A DNA stretch of 64,000 bases from Moniliella sp. 'wahieum' (taxonomy: Eukaryota; Basidiomycota; Moniliellomycetes; Moniliellales; Moniliellaceae). The notes under the pieces are model-generated. The model worked only from the letters and a program-made list of their open reading frames with translations. It had not been told where the DNA came from and made no database searches. A program made the position numbers and the translations under genes. Numbering within the stretch: position 1 is the first letter of the stretch; each line of letters opens with the position of its first letter. The stretch spans positions 1-64,000 of the forward strand of contig RSEE01000043.1 of the NCBI GenBank assembly GCA_003971905.1, in the 5' to 3' direction. This document shows positions 24,701 through 36,391 of this stretch, piece by piece.

Positions 24701-25535
24701 TCCTCGGGATCTATACATGCCTTCGCACATATAAACAACTCCAACGCAGCTAGCCCTTTCGCATGGACCCGGCTCTCCACACCACACCACAGGGCGACTT
24801 GCCCTCCCACCGTCCTCGTCCACCCAGCTCAGGCAACCTCCCCCCCTACCCTATGCAAGAAGCGCACGGTTCACAATCGTGCCTCTCCATATTTGTATAG
24901 CTGTTGGCCCGTCGAGATCCCCCTTTCTGACTGTAGAAGTGAGGGCCAGTGAGGTAGCCCTAGTTGTATATATGTAGGGGAGACCACGCCAAAGCAGCAC
25001 TCTCGCCAAACTATATAATAAACGGAGAATGTGGTACGACAGTGACTGGCTTCACCCCGCTCGTGGAGCACTTCCGCTTCAGTATAATGTCAAGAGCACG
25101 ACAAACATGAACTGCTCGTTACCCCCTTCGAGACTCTTATTGCTACAATCCAGGGAGATTATGCAGTTTGCAGATAAATTCGCTCAGCGGCGACGCCACG
25201 TGTCTCCATATCTGTTCCGTTCTGCAAGTAACCGAATAAGGTGAGAAAACCTTCGTCCGTGGTGGACTCGGGCTACTCGTCCCGTCGATTGTAACGCAAC
25301 AGATGCCTTCCGCTTTTTGGCAAACACGGATATTGCTTTCTCTCCGCGTATACTGGCAACCTGGCAACGTTCTCCTTCTAAGTCTGGCTGGACGTTACGA
25401 CTTCGTAACACAAGAGCTGAGCAGCAAGTGGATCAGAATGGGGGGTTCGATCACCATGTTGTACAACAGAAACCAAAGGAGGGACTTTGCCCACGGAAGG
25501 TCGGCGCAAGCAAAGTCCCTTCAGTGAGCATTGAT

Positions 25536-26183
25536 CTAGACCTCTTGCGCCTCCCATGGCTTCAACCGCTTTGGTAGAACAGCAGCCGTCGGTGGTTCTT
25601 CATTGATCTTCCATCGCCAACCCAAGTCAGCAGCTGACGACTCATGCGAGCAGAGCAAGAAGAAGATGGGTAAGAAAGGTACGTACCTTGAGTGGAATGT
25701 CGCGGATCCCCGGGATCTCATCTGCCCTTCCTACTGATCAACTCAACAATCGCATCAAATGAGGGGGGGTACCGTTCGCTTTCTGGCGTGGCATTCTCGC
25801 CTTGTGACTGAACAAGGGGCTCCTGGGGGCCTCAACTGTCGCATCAGGCACGGCGGAACCGTGAGCCGACTTCCAGTTCAGGTAGTCCTCATGCGAAAAG
25901 GGTTGGCCAGCCCTGATGGGCGGCAGGATAAGTCAGTGTCTGGTCCAATATCCAATGCAGATGGGAATACACACTTGCTGGAAAAATAAAAGGCCTTGGC
26001 CCGGTCAATGGTGTCAGCAATGCCCTGCTCGCTTGCGCCCTGATTACGTTGGGCTTCCACAATGCCCGCAATGCCGCCCTGGAATTCGGTATCGGAGGTC
26101 CAATCGTGGGTGTCGAAGCGGGCGAAGATAGCGTCCATGTCGTCGGTGACACCAGGATCAGATCCAGAAGGAGCAGCAGCCAT
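25536..26183 (-). CDS. PEX39: PEX39-like peroxisomal import factor (KPWE motif)
   Basis: Small protein of the family recently named PEX39 (yeast YJR012C, human C6orf226; from memory), which helps Pex7 import PTS2 proteins into peroxisomes. Three exons. Exon 1 is 25975-26183, from ATG MAAAPSGSDP, with FDTHDWTSDTEFQGGIAGI and RAKAFYFSSK. A 62-nt intron (25913-25974) joins in frame to AGQPFSHEDYLNWK. Exon 2 carries SFDAIVELISRKG and EIPGIRDIPLK. The second intron starts with GTACGTAC just after that. The last exon has INEEPPTAAV, LPKRL, then KPWEAQEV and a stop at 25536. The order SFD..ELI, EIPGI..IP, KPWE is the family signature. Two frame breaks are needed, one in the G7 run at 25763-25769 and one near 25715-25720. 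Divergent from LST8, sharing a 400-bp promoter region. Confidence 0.78.
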
Positions 26184-26583
26184 GGTATACGCAACCCTGG
26201 AGTTAAAGATCCCAGACCCCAAGAGTTGGCAAGAGGCAGCAACAGCAACAGCACTCCGGCTGAGCCGACGGTGGGGAGATGGGCGGTGCCACTACACGGT
26301 TTGCCCACCCCGGACAAGAGCAGCGAGGCGAAGGGGATGCGACTAATGGGGGTGACGTAATCTATTGTCGCTGTGAACGGTGAACGTTCAATGTAAATTT
26401 GAACGTTCAGCCCAACTGGCGACCACTGCCAGGCCAGCCATCGACACGCTCAACGGCGACGACGACGGCGGCCCAGCCATCGCAGTGGCTCCTCGTCCGG
26501 TCCTGTCCTCGGTCCACGTTCTGCCGCACCGACGCTGCCCCTGCCCCTCTGTCTGTTGGCCGCCTCCCACCCTCCTCCTCAGC
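26184..26583. promoter_or_regulatory. Shared divergent promoter, PEX39-like / LST8
   Basis: 400 bp between two divergent start codons. Two copies of the palindrome GAACGTTC lie at about 26384-26410, separated by an A/T-rich spacer. No clear TATA box is seen. A regulatory role is inferred from position and symmetry. Confidence 0.45.
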
Positions 26584-27865
26584 ATGGCCCACCGCGCGCC
26601 CGCAATGGGCACCGCCACCCACTCGGCTGCCCAGGCGCCGCTATCGGGTGCCCAGGCCGGGGCTGCCGACGCTGGCCACCATCACCGCCCACGTCACCAC
26701 CACTCTGCCACACCCACGCAAGCTGTCGTAGCCGATGCCGGCGCCACGACCCAGGACACGATGAGCGTCCTCCTTGCCACGGCCGGGTACGACCAGTACG
26801 TATTTTTTCCTTGGTTCGCTGGCCCCTGTTGACCATTCTCTTACTACCCCTCCCTTTTCAGCACCATCCGTTTCTGGGAAGCTTGGAGTGGGCTCTGTTC
26901 CCGTACAGGTCGCCTATGGTGACTCGGCAGTCAATACGTTGGCCATCAGCCCAACAAGCACTGGCTTGCTGCTGGTGGGTACAATAAGATCCGCGTCTAT
27001 GATTGCACCACCTCCACTCCGCCTGCTTCGTCGGGGTCGATGGCCAACTCGGGTCGTCCGGCGGGGGATGCACCTGTGCTCGATTTTCCTGCCCACAATG
27101 GGAATGTAACAGCGCTGCTGTGGCAGATGGATGCGCGTTGGCTTGCAAGTGGCTCGGACGATGGTACGGTCAAGATCTGGGACATCCGCATGCCGGCTCA
27201 CAAGCCTACCCGCTCGTACCCGCACCCCCAAGGCGGGGTGAATGATTTGGCGGTCAATCCCAACCAAGGTGAGATCGTGGCCTGCGACCAAGCTGGCTCA
27301 GTCAAGATCTGGGATTTGGCCCAGGATAACTGCACACACGATATCTGGCCCTCTACGACCCCTGTGTTCCCATTCGTTCCGTTTCTGTCGCCCTCGATGG
27401 CACCTATCTCTGTGCCGGCGATGAGAGGGGAAGTGTCTATGTGTGGACTCTGACCCATCGCGACCCCATCTCGCCCGGGGCAGAATCGGAGCTGGACCTG
27501 GGCGAGATGCAAGCCGAGGATGAGTTCCAGTTACAAGCTGCCAGTCAATTCCGTGCCCATTCCCAGACGGAGTTTTTGACAAAGTGTCGGATCAGCCCCG
27601 ATTCCAACTGGTTGGCCACCACCTCGTCGGACAAGACAATCAAACTTTGGAAGCGCGGAAAAACTTTAAGTTCACCATCGACAAAGTCCTGGAGGGACAT
27701 CAACGATGGGTATGGGACGCTGCTTTTAGCGCCGACTCGGCCTACTTGGTAAGCGCTAGTTCGGACAACACGGCCCGGCTCTGGGAATTGGCCTCGGGTA
27801 CTACTGTGCGCCAGTACACTGCCCATCGCGCTCTGGTGGCCGTCAGTCTTAACGACCACCGTTGA
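26584..27865 (+). CDS. LST8: TOR complex subunit LST8 (WD40 propeller)
   Basis: Seven-bladed WD40 protein that binds the TOR kinase domain in TORC1 and TORC2. Exon 1 runs from ATG 26584; its His/Ala-rich N-terminus is longer than usual and ends in [11 protein letters not shown] 66-nt intron (26796-26861; GTACGT donor, TTTTCAG acceptor) restores [12 protein letters not shown]. Recognisable blades follow: [104 protein letters not shown] and [35 protein letters not shown]. The protein ends with the family-like SLNDHR. Four or five one-base breaks (about 26905, 26970, 27340 and 27660) split it into several frames, but blade order and spacing are complete. An alternative ATG at 26605 exists. Confidence 0.93.
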
Positions 27866-29079
27866 TCTCGTCGAAGCGGGTGCGTTTTATCAATCTTAAG
27901 TTCGTGCCGAATCCTTGTATGCTTTTCTTTAAGGCCTAGGAAAGTCATCATCGCATCATCTCCATGGACCTTGCGGTGAAGATATGGGTCGAGGGTTGGC
28001 ATAGATGCTGCAGGCGCCACAGGCTCGATGGTGTTGGATTATAAGTGAGGTGGTAAAATGTGTATCCATGTGGCAAAAGGGTCCTTTAAATGAGCCCTGC
28101 AGAGAGAGGCTGCGCTGGATGCCCCTGGGAACAGAACCGGCCAAGTGTAACTAGATATAGAGTTTGAATATGCCATCTCTTTCGTCCCCCTCCCGGCCAT
28201 AGCAAACGATATAAAGGCGAAGAAGGTGCTCTGCTTTTTCTGGCTGGCTCCGAGTCATGAAAAGGGAGGCAACTGTGATGGACGCCTCCCTCCTTCGCTT
28301 CAGGTTTGGGGTCAACCAAAAAAACTGTGGAGAAAAGGGGCCGGGACAAGGATGGAGTCACGGGCACTGATCCCACGTGCCAGTGTGCTTGGCTCCATCG
28401 CCCCCCCCCCACAACGGTGAAGGCCAACAAAGGGCGCGTCGCGATTGGTTAAGTGAGAACTATAGGGCTTTGGTTTTGCAGTGGAGATTTTTATGGCTGG
28501 TGGGAGCGGGGAGTACTTTCTGGGTTGAGGCCAAAATGATGGTTTGAAGGTATAATAGTTGTGGTGTAATCATGCCGCCGCGTTCAGCGTTTAGAGGTAA
28601 AGTGGGTGTAATCATGTCGCCGCGTTCAGCGTTTATACAGGCTGGACTCACGAGTTTGTTCCATGTTGGCTCGGATGACCGAGACATGTATTGCATGCAG
28701 AGCTCATCCACAGACAGCAATGACACTCGCCACAACAGTGTTCATCTAACCGCGTAGGTGTATATCTACGAAAGGTACAATATCCCGTGTGTGGGTGGAG
28801 AAGGCATGAAGTTACTCATCAGCTTGGTTGAAAAGCGTACAAATACAGGTGAATGCGACGGATATATGTGGCACCGAGAGGTGGGGGAGAGGGAGCTAGC
28901 AGATGACCATGGCACAGTGAACTGAATACGCATGGGTGCGCTTGTGCAGACAGGGGGCAGGCCCAGTGTTGAAAGAGCGGGGTGTCCAGTGTTGAAAGGA
29001 CAGACGGCGAACACAACTAGGGAGCATGAGCTAGGTCTTCGGATCATAAGAGGTCCTCAAACCCAAGTCCAGCGGTCGC
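27866..29079. other. Intergenic region between convergent genes
   Basis: 3' regions of LST8 and SAH1. It contains two direct copies of a 30-bp sequence (28564-28635) and a duplicated GTGTTGAAAG near 28966-28998. No gene recognised. Confidence 0.55.
28564..28635. repeat. 30-bp direct repeat x2
   Basis: Copies at 28564-28593 and 28606-28635, differing by one base (GCCGCCG versus GTCGCCG). The core is GCCGCGTTCAGCGTTTA; the copies start 42 bp apart. Confidence 0.85.
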
Positions 29080-31254
<2,175 letters not shown>

Positions 31255-33326
31255 CTACGCCGCCAACATTACCAAGGGGTCCAAAATTCGCAAGCGGGCG
31301 CAATGCGCGCTCATTCCCACCCTTCTCAGTACTGTGAGATCCGTTCGAGCTGCCACTGCCGAAAGGAAAGGATTGGCTCCAAGTTTGGACCCAAAGACAG
31401 TATCGTCCTTGAGTGCCTGCACGGCCAATTGGTTGGATGACCCGGCGGAGCAGGAGGAGAGGGCACTTACACTTCCGGGGGTAGGATTTGCCCGCCCTTG
31501 TGTGGAAGCGCCAGGTCCCATGCGGACTGGTGGTTCAGGGCGAACCGAACCATAACCACCGTCCGACTCTTCTGATTCGTCGCTATCTTCGTCTGAATCC
31601 GAATCCGAGTCCTCTGTCGGCTGTGAAGGAGCAGGGAGAGCAAGCGTCAATGCTGCGAAACGTGAGAGTGGTCCGGCGGCGGTGGCGGACGCGGCGGGTG
31701 CTGTAAGGCCTAGGTCCTCTCCCCGATCCAACAGACGACGCGAGCTGAGTGGCTGCTTGTCCAATCCGCCTGCTATAGAGATCATCTCGTCTTGAATAGG
31801 TATCTGGTGACCATGACTTGATGAAAGCAACGCGGTACGAGCTGGAACAGATGGGTATGCCGTAACTGTGGGGGGTGTAGGCAAATCGCTGCCATGAGAG
31901 TGTTCCCGTCGTGTAGGAATACTTGTGTCATCGGGCATTTCTGATGGAGGTCCTGATGTATCCCTTATCTTATCCACATAACCCTCTTGAGCCCGACTGC
32001 GTGACTGGCTTGGGGGGGTTTCCTTGGCCAAGACATACTCGGCGTGGCGGCGAGCGATAAGTTCATCGGCTGAAGGGCCGCCCCGCTCGACCGAGCGCAA
32101 TAGATCGTCAACCACTAGCCTCGCGGCTTCCTTGGCAGGCGTCTTGAGCCACTTAGACCGAGGAAGAGAATTGCATCATGACTGGCGGCGAGGTTGACTT
32201 GCGCTCCACTCGGACAGGGGAGAAACCGGCATTGCCAGTATTGCGAGCAGGAGTGATGCGCAGATCCGCAATGCCATTCCGCAGACCATCCGCCTCATTG
32301 AACGGAGCAGGGGCAGAGGGGTGTTCTCTTTGCGTTGCATGCGCCTTATTGGGGAACCTGCGACATCGGTAAAGGGGGTGATGGTTTGTCTTGCCTCCCC
32401 CTCCCCAGCCATAGGTGTAGCGACAACCTTAGCACCAAATCGGTTACGCGTCATGTGGGCTGCCGCAGCTGCGGCAAGAGATGCACGGCGCTTGTTCATT
32501 GCACTTGGATCGAGTGACTCTCGAGTGACTTGAGGAGGAGTCGCCATATCCTGAAGGACTTTACCCGCACCAATGCTACAATGGGGAACGACTCGAGGCA
32601 TTGAGAAACTAGAGTCAATAATCGGGCCAGGGATGCTCGACTCTGTATCAAGAGGAGAAAGAACCTCCTTCCTGCTCTCCCATGCGGCAAGGTGCTTTTC
32701 CAGACCCCGCTTCGCCTTGGCGAATGGCGACCCAGAGGTGGAGACGGAGACTGAACCATCCTGTGGCTGGACATCTGCCAGTAAATCTTCCTTGCTCTGG
32801 TCTGCCTTGCGAGTCGGTCTAGTAGGAGTAATGCGAGGTCCAGGGACTTCATCCTTCAATGCCCCGAGAGATGGACGTGGAGGGGAGCGATGCAGCTCAG
32901 GGGTGATGAAGCCAGGTGGGATTCATCCAACTGGCCGCTGCGCTGTGGTTGATCTAGGTCACGAAGAAGGTCTCGTGGTTCTGCGATATTCGAAAGATCA
33001 CCCTGAGGATCGAAAGATACACTACAGAGCCGCTCGGTGGCAGCACTGCCTGACGCATCCACCTGGGAATTCGCTTCATCGTCAGGTTGAGTGAGATGAA
33101 CCTGAGCGGCAGTTTCAAAGAACATGCGCCAAAACTTGGATGCCTCGCTAATCTTAAGACTCTGTTCGCCATACCGCCTGATCTTGGGCAGAATGCTACC
33201 TTGAATCGTCTCGTGGGCATGGGCAAAGTGGGCGTCAATGCGTTGAAGAGTGAGGGTGATTTGCTGGTCGACTTGAAGGATCGCCTCGTTAATGGGGATG
33301 TCAGGGGTCGGGCGTGGGTGTGACAT
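31255..33326 (-). CDS. ASK1: DASH/Dam1 complex subunit Ask1
   Basis: Subunit of the fungal DASH ring that couples kinetochores to spindle microtubules; Ask1 is a CDK target. The N-terminal domain is clear from ATG 33326: INEAILQVDQQITLTLQRID, then SILPKIRRYGEQSL and ASKFWRMFFETAAQVHL. A long disordered middle has many SP/TP sites (for example PRITPTRPTRK). A second conserved block, SKWLKTPAKEAARLVVDDLL, follows near 32080-32160, then an acidic Ser/Asp/Glu run near 31570-31610 and LKDDTVFG near the C-terminus. A 54-nt in-frame intron (GTAAGT...GTGCAG, about 31430-31490) before LKDDTVFG is likely. At least three frame breaks: the GGGG run at 32900-32903, near 32320, and near 32165. This is good evidence that the organism is a fungus. 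Confidence 0.87.
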
Positions 33327-34684
33327 AATGAGGACAAATGGAGATGGTGGTGCGGTGTCAGAGATAATAGCTGGTGTGACAATGTGCCGCTCGGCAGGCT
33401 GTCAACAATACAGCCGACAAGATGACGGTGTGGAGCAGCGCGTGGATCTACACATCGCGTATTCAATGCCAACACAACACATTCAACATTTTAATTGAAT
33501 CGCCTCCCAGTAGGTCTTCCGCTTCTGTTCCGCCCTATGAGGATAGCTTGGGGGTAGCTTTGAAGGGGACAATGTGAAATGGGCTATACTTCTGCCGCCT
33601 ATTTTTTTGTCCTTGACAGATACGCCAGCTGCCTCTTGAAATGCCATCGGCTCTGTGCAATTCAACGTTGAGTGGCGTCACACGCGTCACACGCTCTGCT
33701 ACTGAGACCAACCGTGAGTCGCTGTGGGTAGAGCTCCAGTGCCCAGTGCGTGCCTGTACGTGCTCATGGCAGTGCTCGGTGGCTCAGTGGCTCGGTGGCT
33801 CAGTACCTCAGTACTCTTCATGTACTCATTCAGCATTGAGAAGATGGAGAGTAATAGGCACGTGTCCGCATGCATCTGCCCCCTAACAAGAACAAATCGG
33901 ACGAAGTGTTCCTGTGTACTAAAACCTCTCACCCGCTCCATCCTCTATGTTCACTTGCAACCCAGAGTGGAGACGCAGGGCGGCGCTGTAATAGTTGGAA
34001 GAGGGTGTTCCGACCATCCTGAGACTGAGATCTGTGAGAGGTGGGCTTGAAACTCTTGAGACTCGATGCTTGCTTCGACCCACGGGCGCGCGCGGCTCTC
34101 ACACGCACCTCCGGCAACGGGCACTCTGAGATCTGAGGCTCAGGCCTGAGGGGCAGCTGTGGCTCTATGGCCCTGTGGCCCTGTGAGACAGTGAGGCCAG
34201 AGGGGCCGCCTGGACCTGACCCGCTCCAGTCTGAACAACAAACTCTCGCGCTTTCATCGACATCAATCATCGATCATCGAGCATCTCCTGCAGGGGATCT
34301 CAGATCGACTCAGACCTCAGACGAGGGTCCGGCTATAGGACGAAACCGGGACCATGGGAAGAAGATGGAGTAGGTGAAACGGAGGCGTGTCCCTCTCCAC
34401 CGAGTATTTCAGGGCCAGGAACCAACATCGTGAACCGCGTGAACTGTTTGTGTGGGCGCCATGTATCCTGCGCCATCGACCATCACTGCCTCAGACCTGA
34501 GCAGCAGCCGGAAGGGGGGGAGGCCGGGGAGGGTACTCAGGGACTGACCTCAAGTGTTGCGACCTGCTGGGTGGGGGGGCAGGGACGAGGACGGCTGGGG
34601 ACGCCGTGGATCGCGCAGGAGGGTTGGAGCTTGGAGTAGCAAAATGTAAAAATCCGAGTCACAGGGCGTGCCCTGTGCCATGAG

Positions 34685-34710
34685 ACGCGTGACGCGTGAC
34701 GCGTGACGCG
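34685..34710. repeat. ACGCGTG heptamer array
   Basis: Three full units plus a partial unit of ACGCGTG, the palindrome ACGCGT plus G. Confidence 0.88.
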
Positions 34711-34853
34711 CAAAGATACCGACGGTGATACAATGCGATGCATGTGAAGATGGCGTGCCGATGGTGTGGGGGCAGTGCTAGTACAGCTAGTACTATTGCA
34801 AGACTCATGCATAATGCATGGTGCACTCCCTAGCACGTGAAGAGTGACACGTG

Positions 34854-34874
34854 GCATCATGCATCATGCATCAT
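34854..34874. repeat. GCATCAT heptamer x3
   Basis: Three perfect units, the same sequence as the array at 11414. Confidence 0.88.
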
Positions 34875-34942
34875 GTAACACGCAACGCCGGTTACTGGCC
34901 GGTTGCCGGTTACCGGTGACCGGTGGCGCGTTCCGCGTTTCC

Positions 34943-34964
34943 GCGTTACGCGTTACGCGTTACG
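34943..34964. repeat. GCGTTAC heptamer x3
   Basis: Three perfect units; ACGCGT forms at each junction. Confidence 0.88.
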
Positions 34965-35100
34965 GGCCCATCTCGTGCTGACGAACGCAGAACGCAGTAC
35001 GCCTCCGTACTCAGTTGAGTCCGTTTGAACGCGTTGAACGTTGAGTACATTGAGTTTAGTAGTACTCGAGTACTCCCTAGTCCGCACTTGAAAATGTCGA

Positions 35101-35165
35101 ATTACTAGTTACTGGCTACTAGTTACTAGTTACTGAAGTACTGAGTTACTAGTTACTAGTTAGTG
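35101..35165. repeat. ACTAGTT heptamer cluster
   Basis: Several ACTAGTT units in two groups separated by ACTGAAGTACTGAG, next to an AAGCTT unit at 35166. Confidence 0.82.
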
Positions 35166-36024
35166 AAGCTTGAAGGTACTGAGTGTACTGAGTTACTCGA
35201 GTACTCTACTGGTTCTGAAGTCCCTAAAACATCACCAGCGTTGTCACGTGTCACAATCACGAGGGCCCAGGAGTCACGCTGTGTGTTAGTGCTAGGGAGC
35301 GTTGTGATGCATATCCGAGGCTGAGGCTGAGCCTGCCGGTGTTAGGAGCGCGAGGGCTGAACGCTGTGCCCAGGCTCGGGGCTCAGGCGCTCAGGCTCAG
35401 CGCAGTGCGAGTGGCAGAACGAGGTGCGTGAGTGAACCTTACGCGTTAACTAACACCCTGTAGCGGTCGATCGCCGTAGCCGGCGGAGCAGTGGCGGAGC
35501 CCGCCCACTAGCACTGCCCCTCCTCACGTAGTTGGACGGGCCATCATGCATCAGTGAGGGTGAGGATCATCGATCATCGACCGTTCATCGGCAGGACATG
35601 GCGTGGATGGACACGATCGTGGATGGATCGATGGCATATGGACCCCGTTCCACCCCGATCCATCTGCGCAGGGCGAGCGGCTGAGCGCAAGGCGGAACAA
35701 TGAATGATGCTATCCATGATCGTCGGTGGTGCATAGCGATGCTGAAGCTGGACGAGTGAAATTCAATGTGGGCACATGGAAGATTGACACGTAGGCGGCT
35801 GGGCAAGGGTGGTGTGGGCTGGGATGGCGACTGCTCGGAAGTGAGTTCGCAACAACAAAGGGCTTCGTCTTCCCTCAGGCCTCAGGGCATCAGCCATGAA
35901 ATAGTAGCCATCGCTGAGGCTCATCGGCTCAGCGCTCCGCTCATCCGAAGCAGCGTCTAGTGACTGTCACTAGTGACCAATCCTAACCAAAAAAAGCCGC
36001 CGCCACAGAGCTCCAGAACCCGTG

Positions 36025-36122
36025 CCCATCCCATCCCATCTCCCCTCCCCATCTCCACTCCCATCCCCATCCCATCCCCATCCCATCCATCCCCATCCCC
36101 ATCCCCTCCCCATCCCCATCTC
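36025..36122. repeat. (CCCATC)n tract
   Basis: About 100 bp of imperfect CCCATC/CCCCATC units; the minus strand is a G-rich tract of GATGGG units. It lies 270 bp before the ATG of the large disordered protein. Confidence 0.85.
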
Positions 36123-36391
36123 ACGCCCCGTCGCGTCTCCCGCGTCGGCCTTGCTTGGCTCTGCGCTGCCCCCACACCAGCAGCATTGATTGCTCGCCCT
36201 CTCCCCCTCCCCCCACTGGCGCCTGTGCCACCCCCTGCCCTGCCAGCAAGCAGACATGCTGTGCGTCCCCCCTGCTCTCCCACGCCCTGCCCTGCTGACC
36301 CCCCCTCTCCTCTCCCTCGCAGCAGCGACGCATCCTCGTCTGTTGCCACCACCACCACCACCCTCCCTCCCCCTTCTCGTCCCTCGCCGAA

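Larger units (their letters stand above)
18898..25535. other. 6.6-kb region without a recognised gene
   Basis: The longest gene-free stretch here. It contains ATGCAT arrays (19095-19112 and 19459-19505), GCGCAGGAGA-type repeats near 19190-19380, and AAGCTT arrays (21710-21723 and 22853-22867). A GTTCA-rich stretch (22725-22830) and a GGCCAGAT triplet (23731-23750) also occur. From about 23600 to 25500 the DNA is visibly AT-richer. Open frames such as 23750-24043 (+, 97 codons) and 24159-24506 (+, 115 codons, non-ATG start) resemble no family I know. I would not annotate them as genes. Confidence 0.5.
33327..36391. other. 3-kb repeat-rich intergenic region
   Basis: No recognised gene. It holds the densest set of heptamer arrays: ATCGAT (34266-34281 and about 35563-35580), ACGCGT (34685-34710 and 34943-34964), ATGCAT (34854-34874) and ACTAGT (35101-35165). 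A CCCATC tract occupies about 36025-36122. Stretches such as GGTTACTGGCCGGTTGCCGGTTACC near 34890 are also built of short inverted units. Confidence 0.6.

Noticed and set aside
25029-25527. Possible tRNA around a GGTTCGATCACC sequence near 25443
   Set aside because: Flanking bases do not form acceptor, D or anticodon stems of a tRNA.
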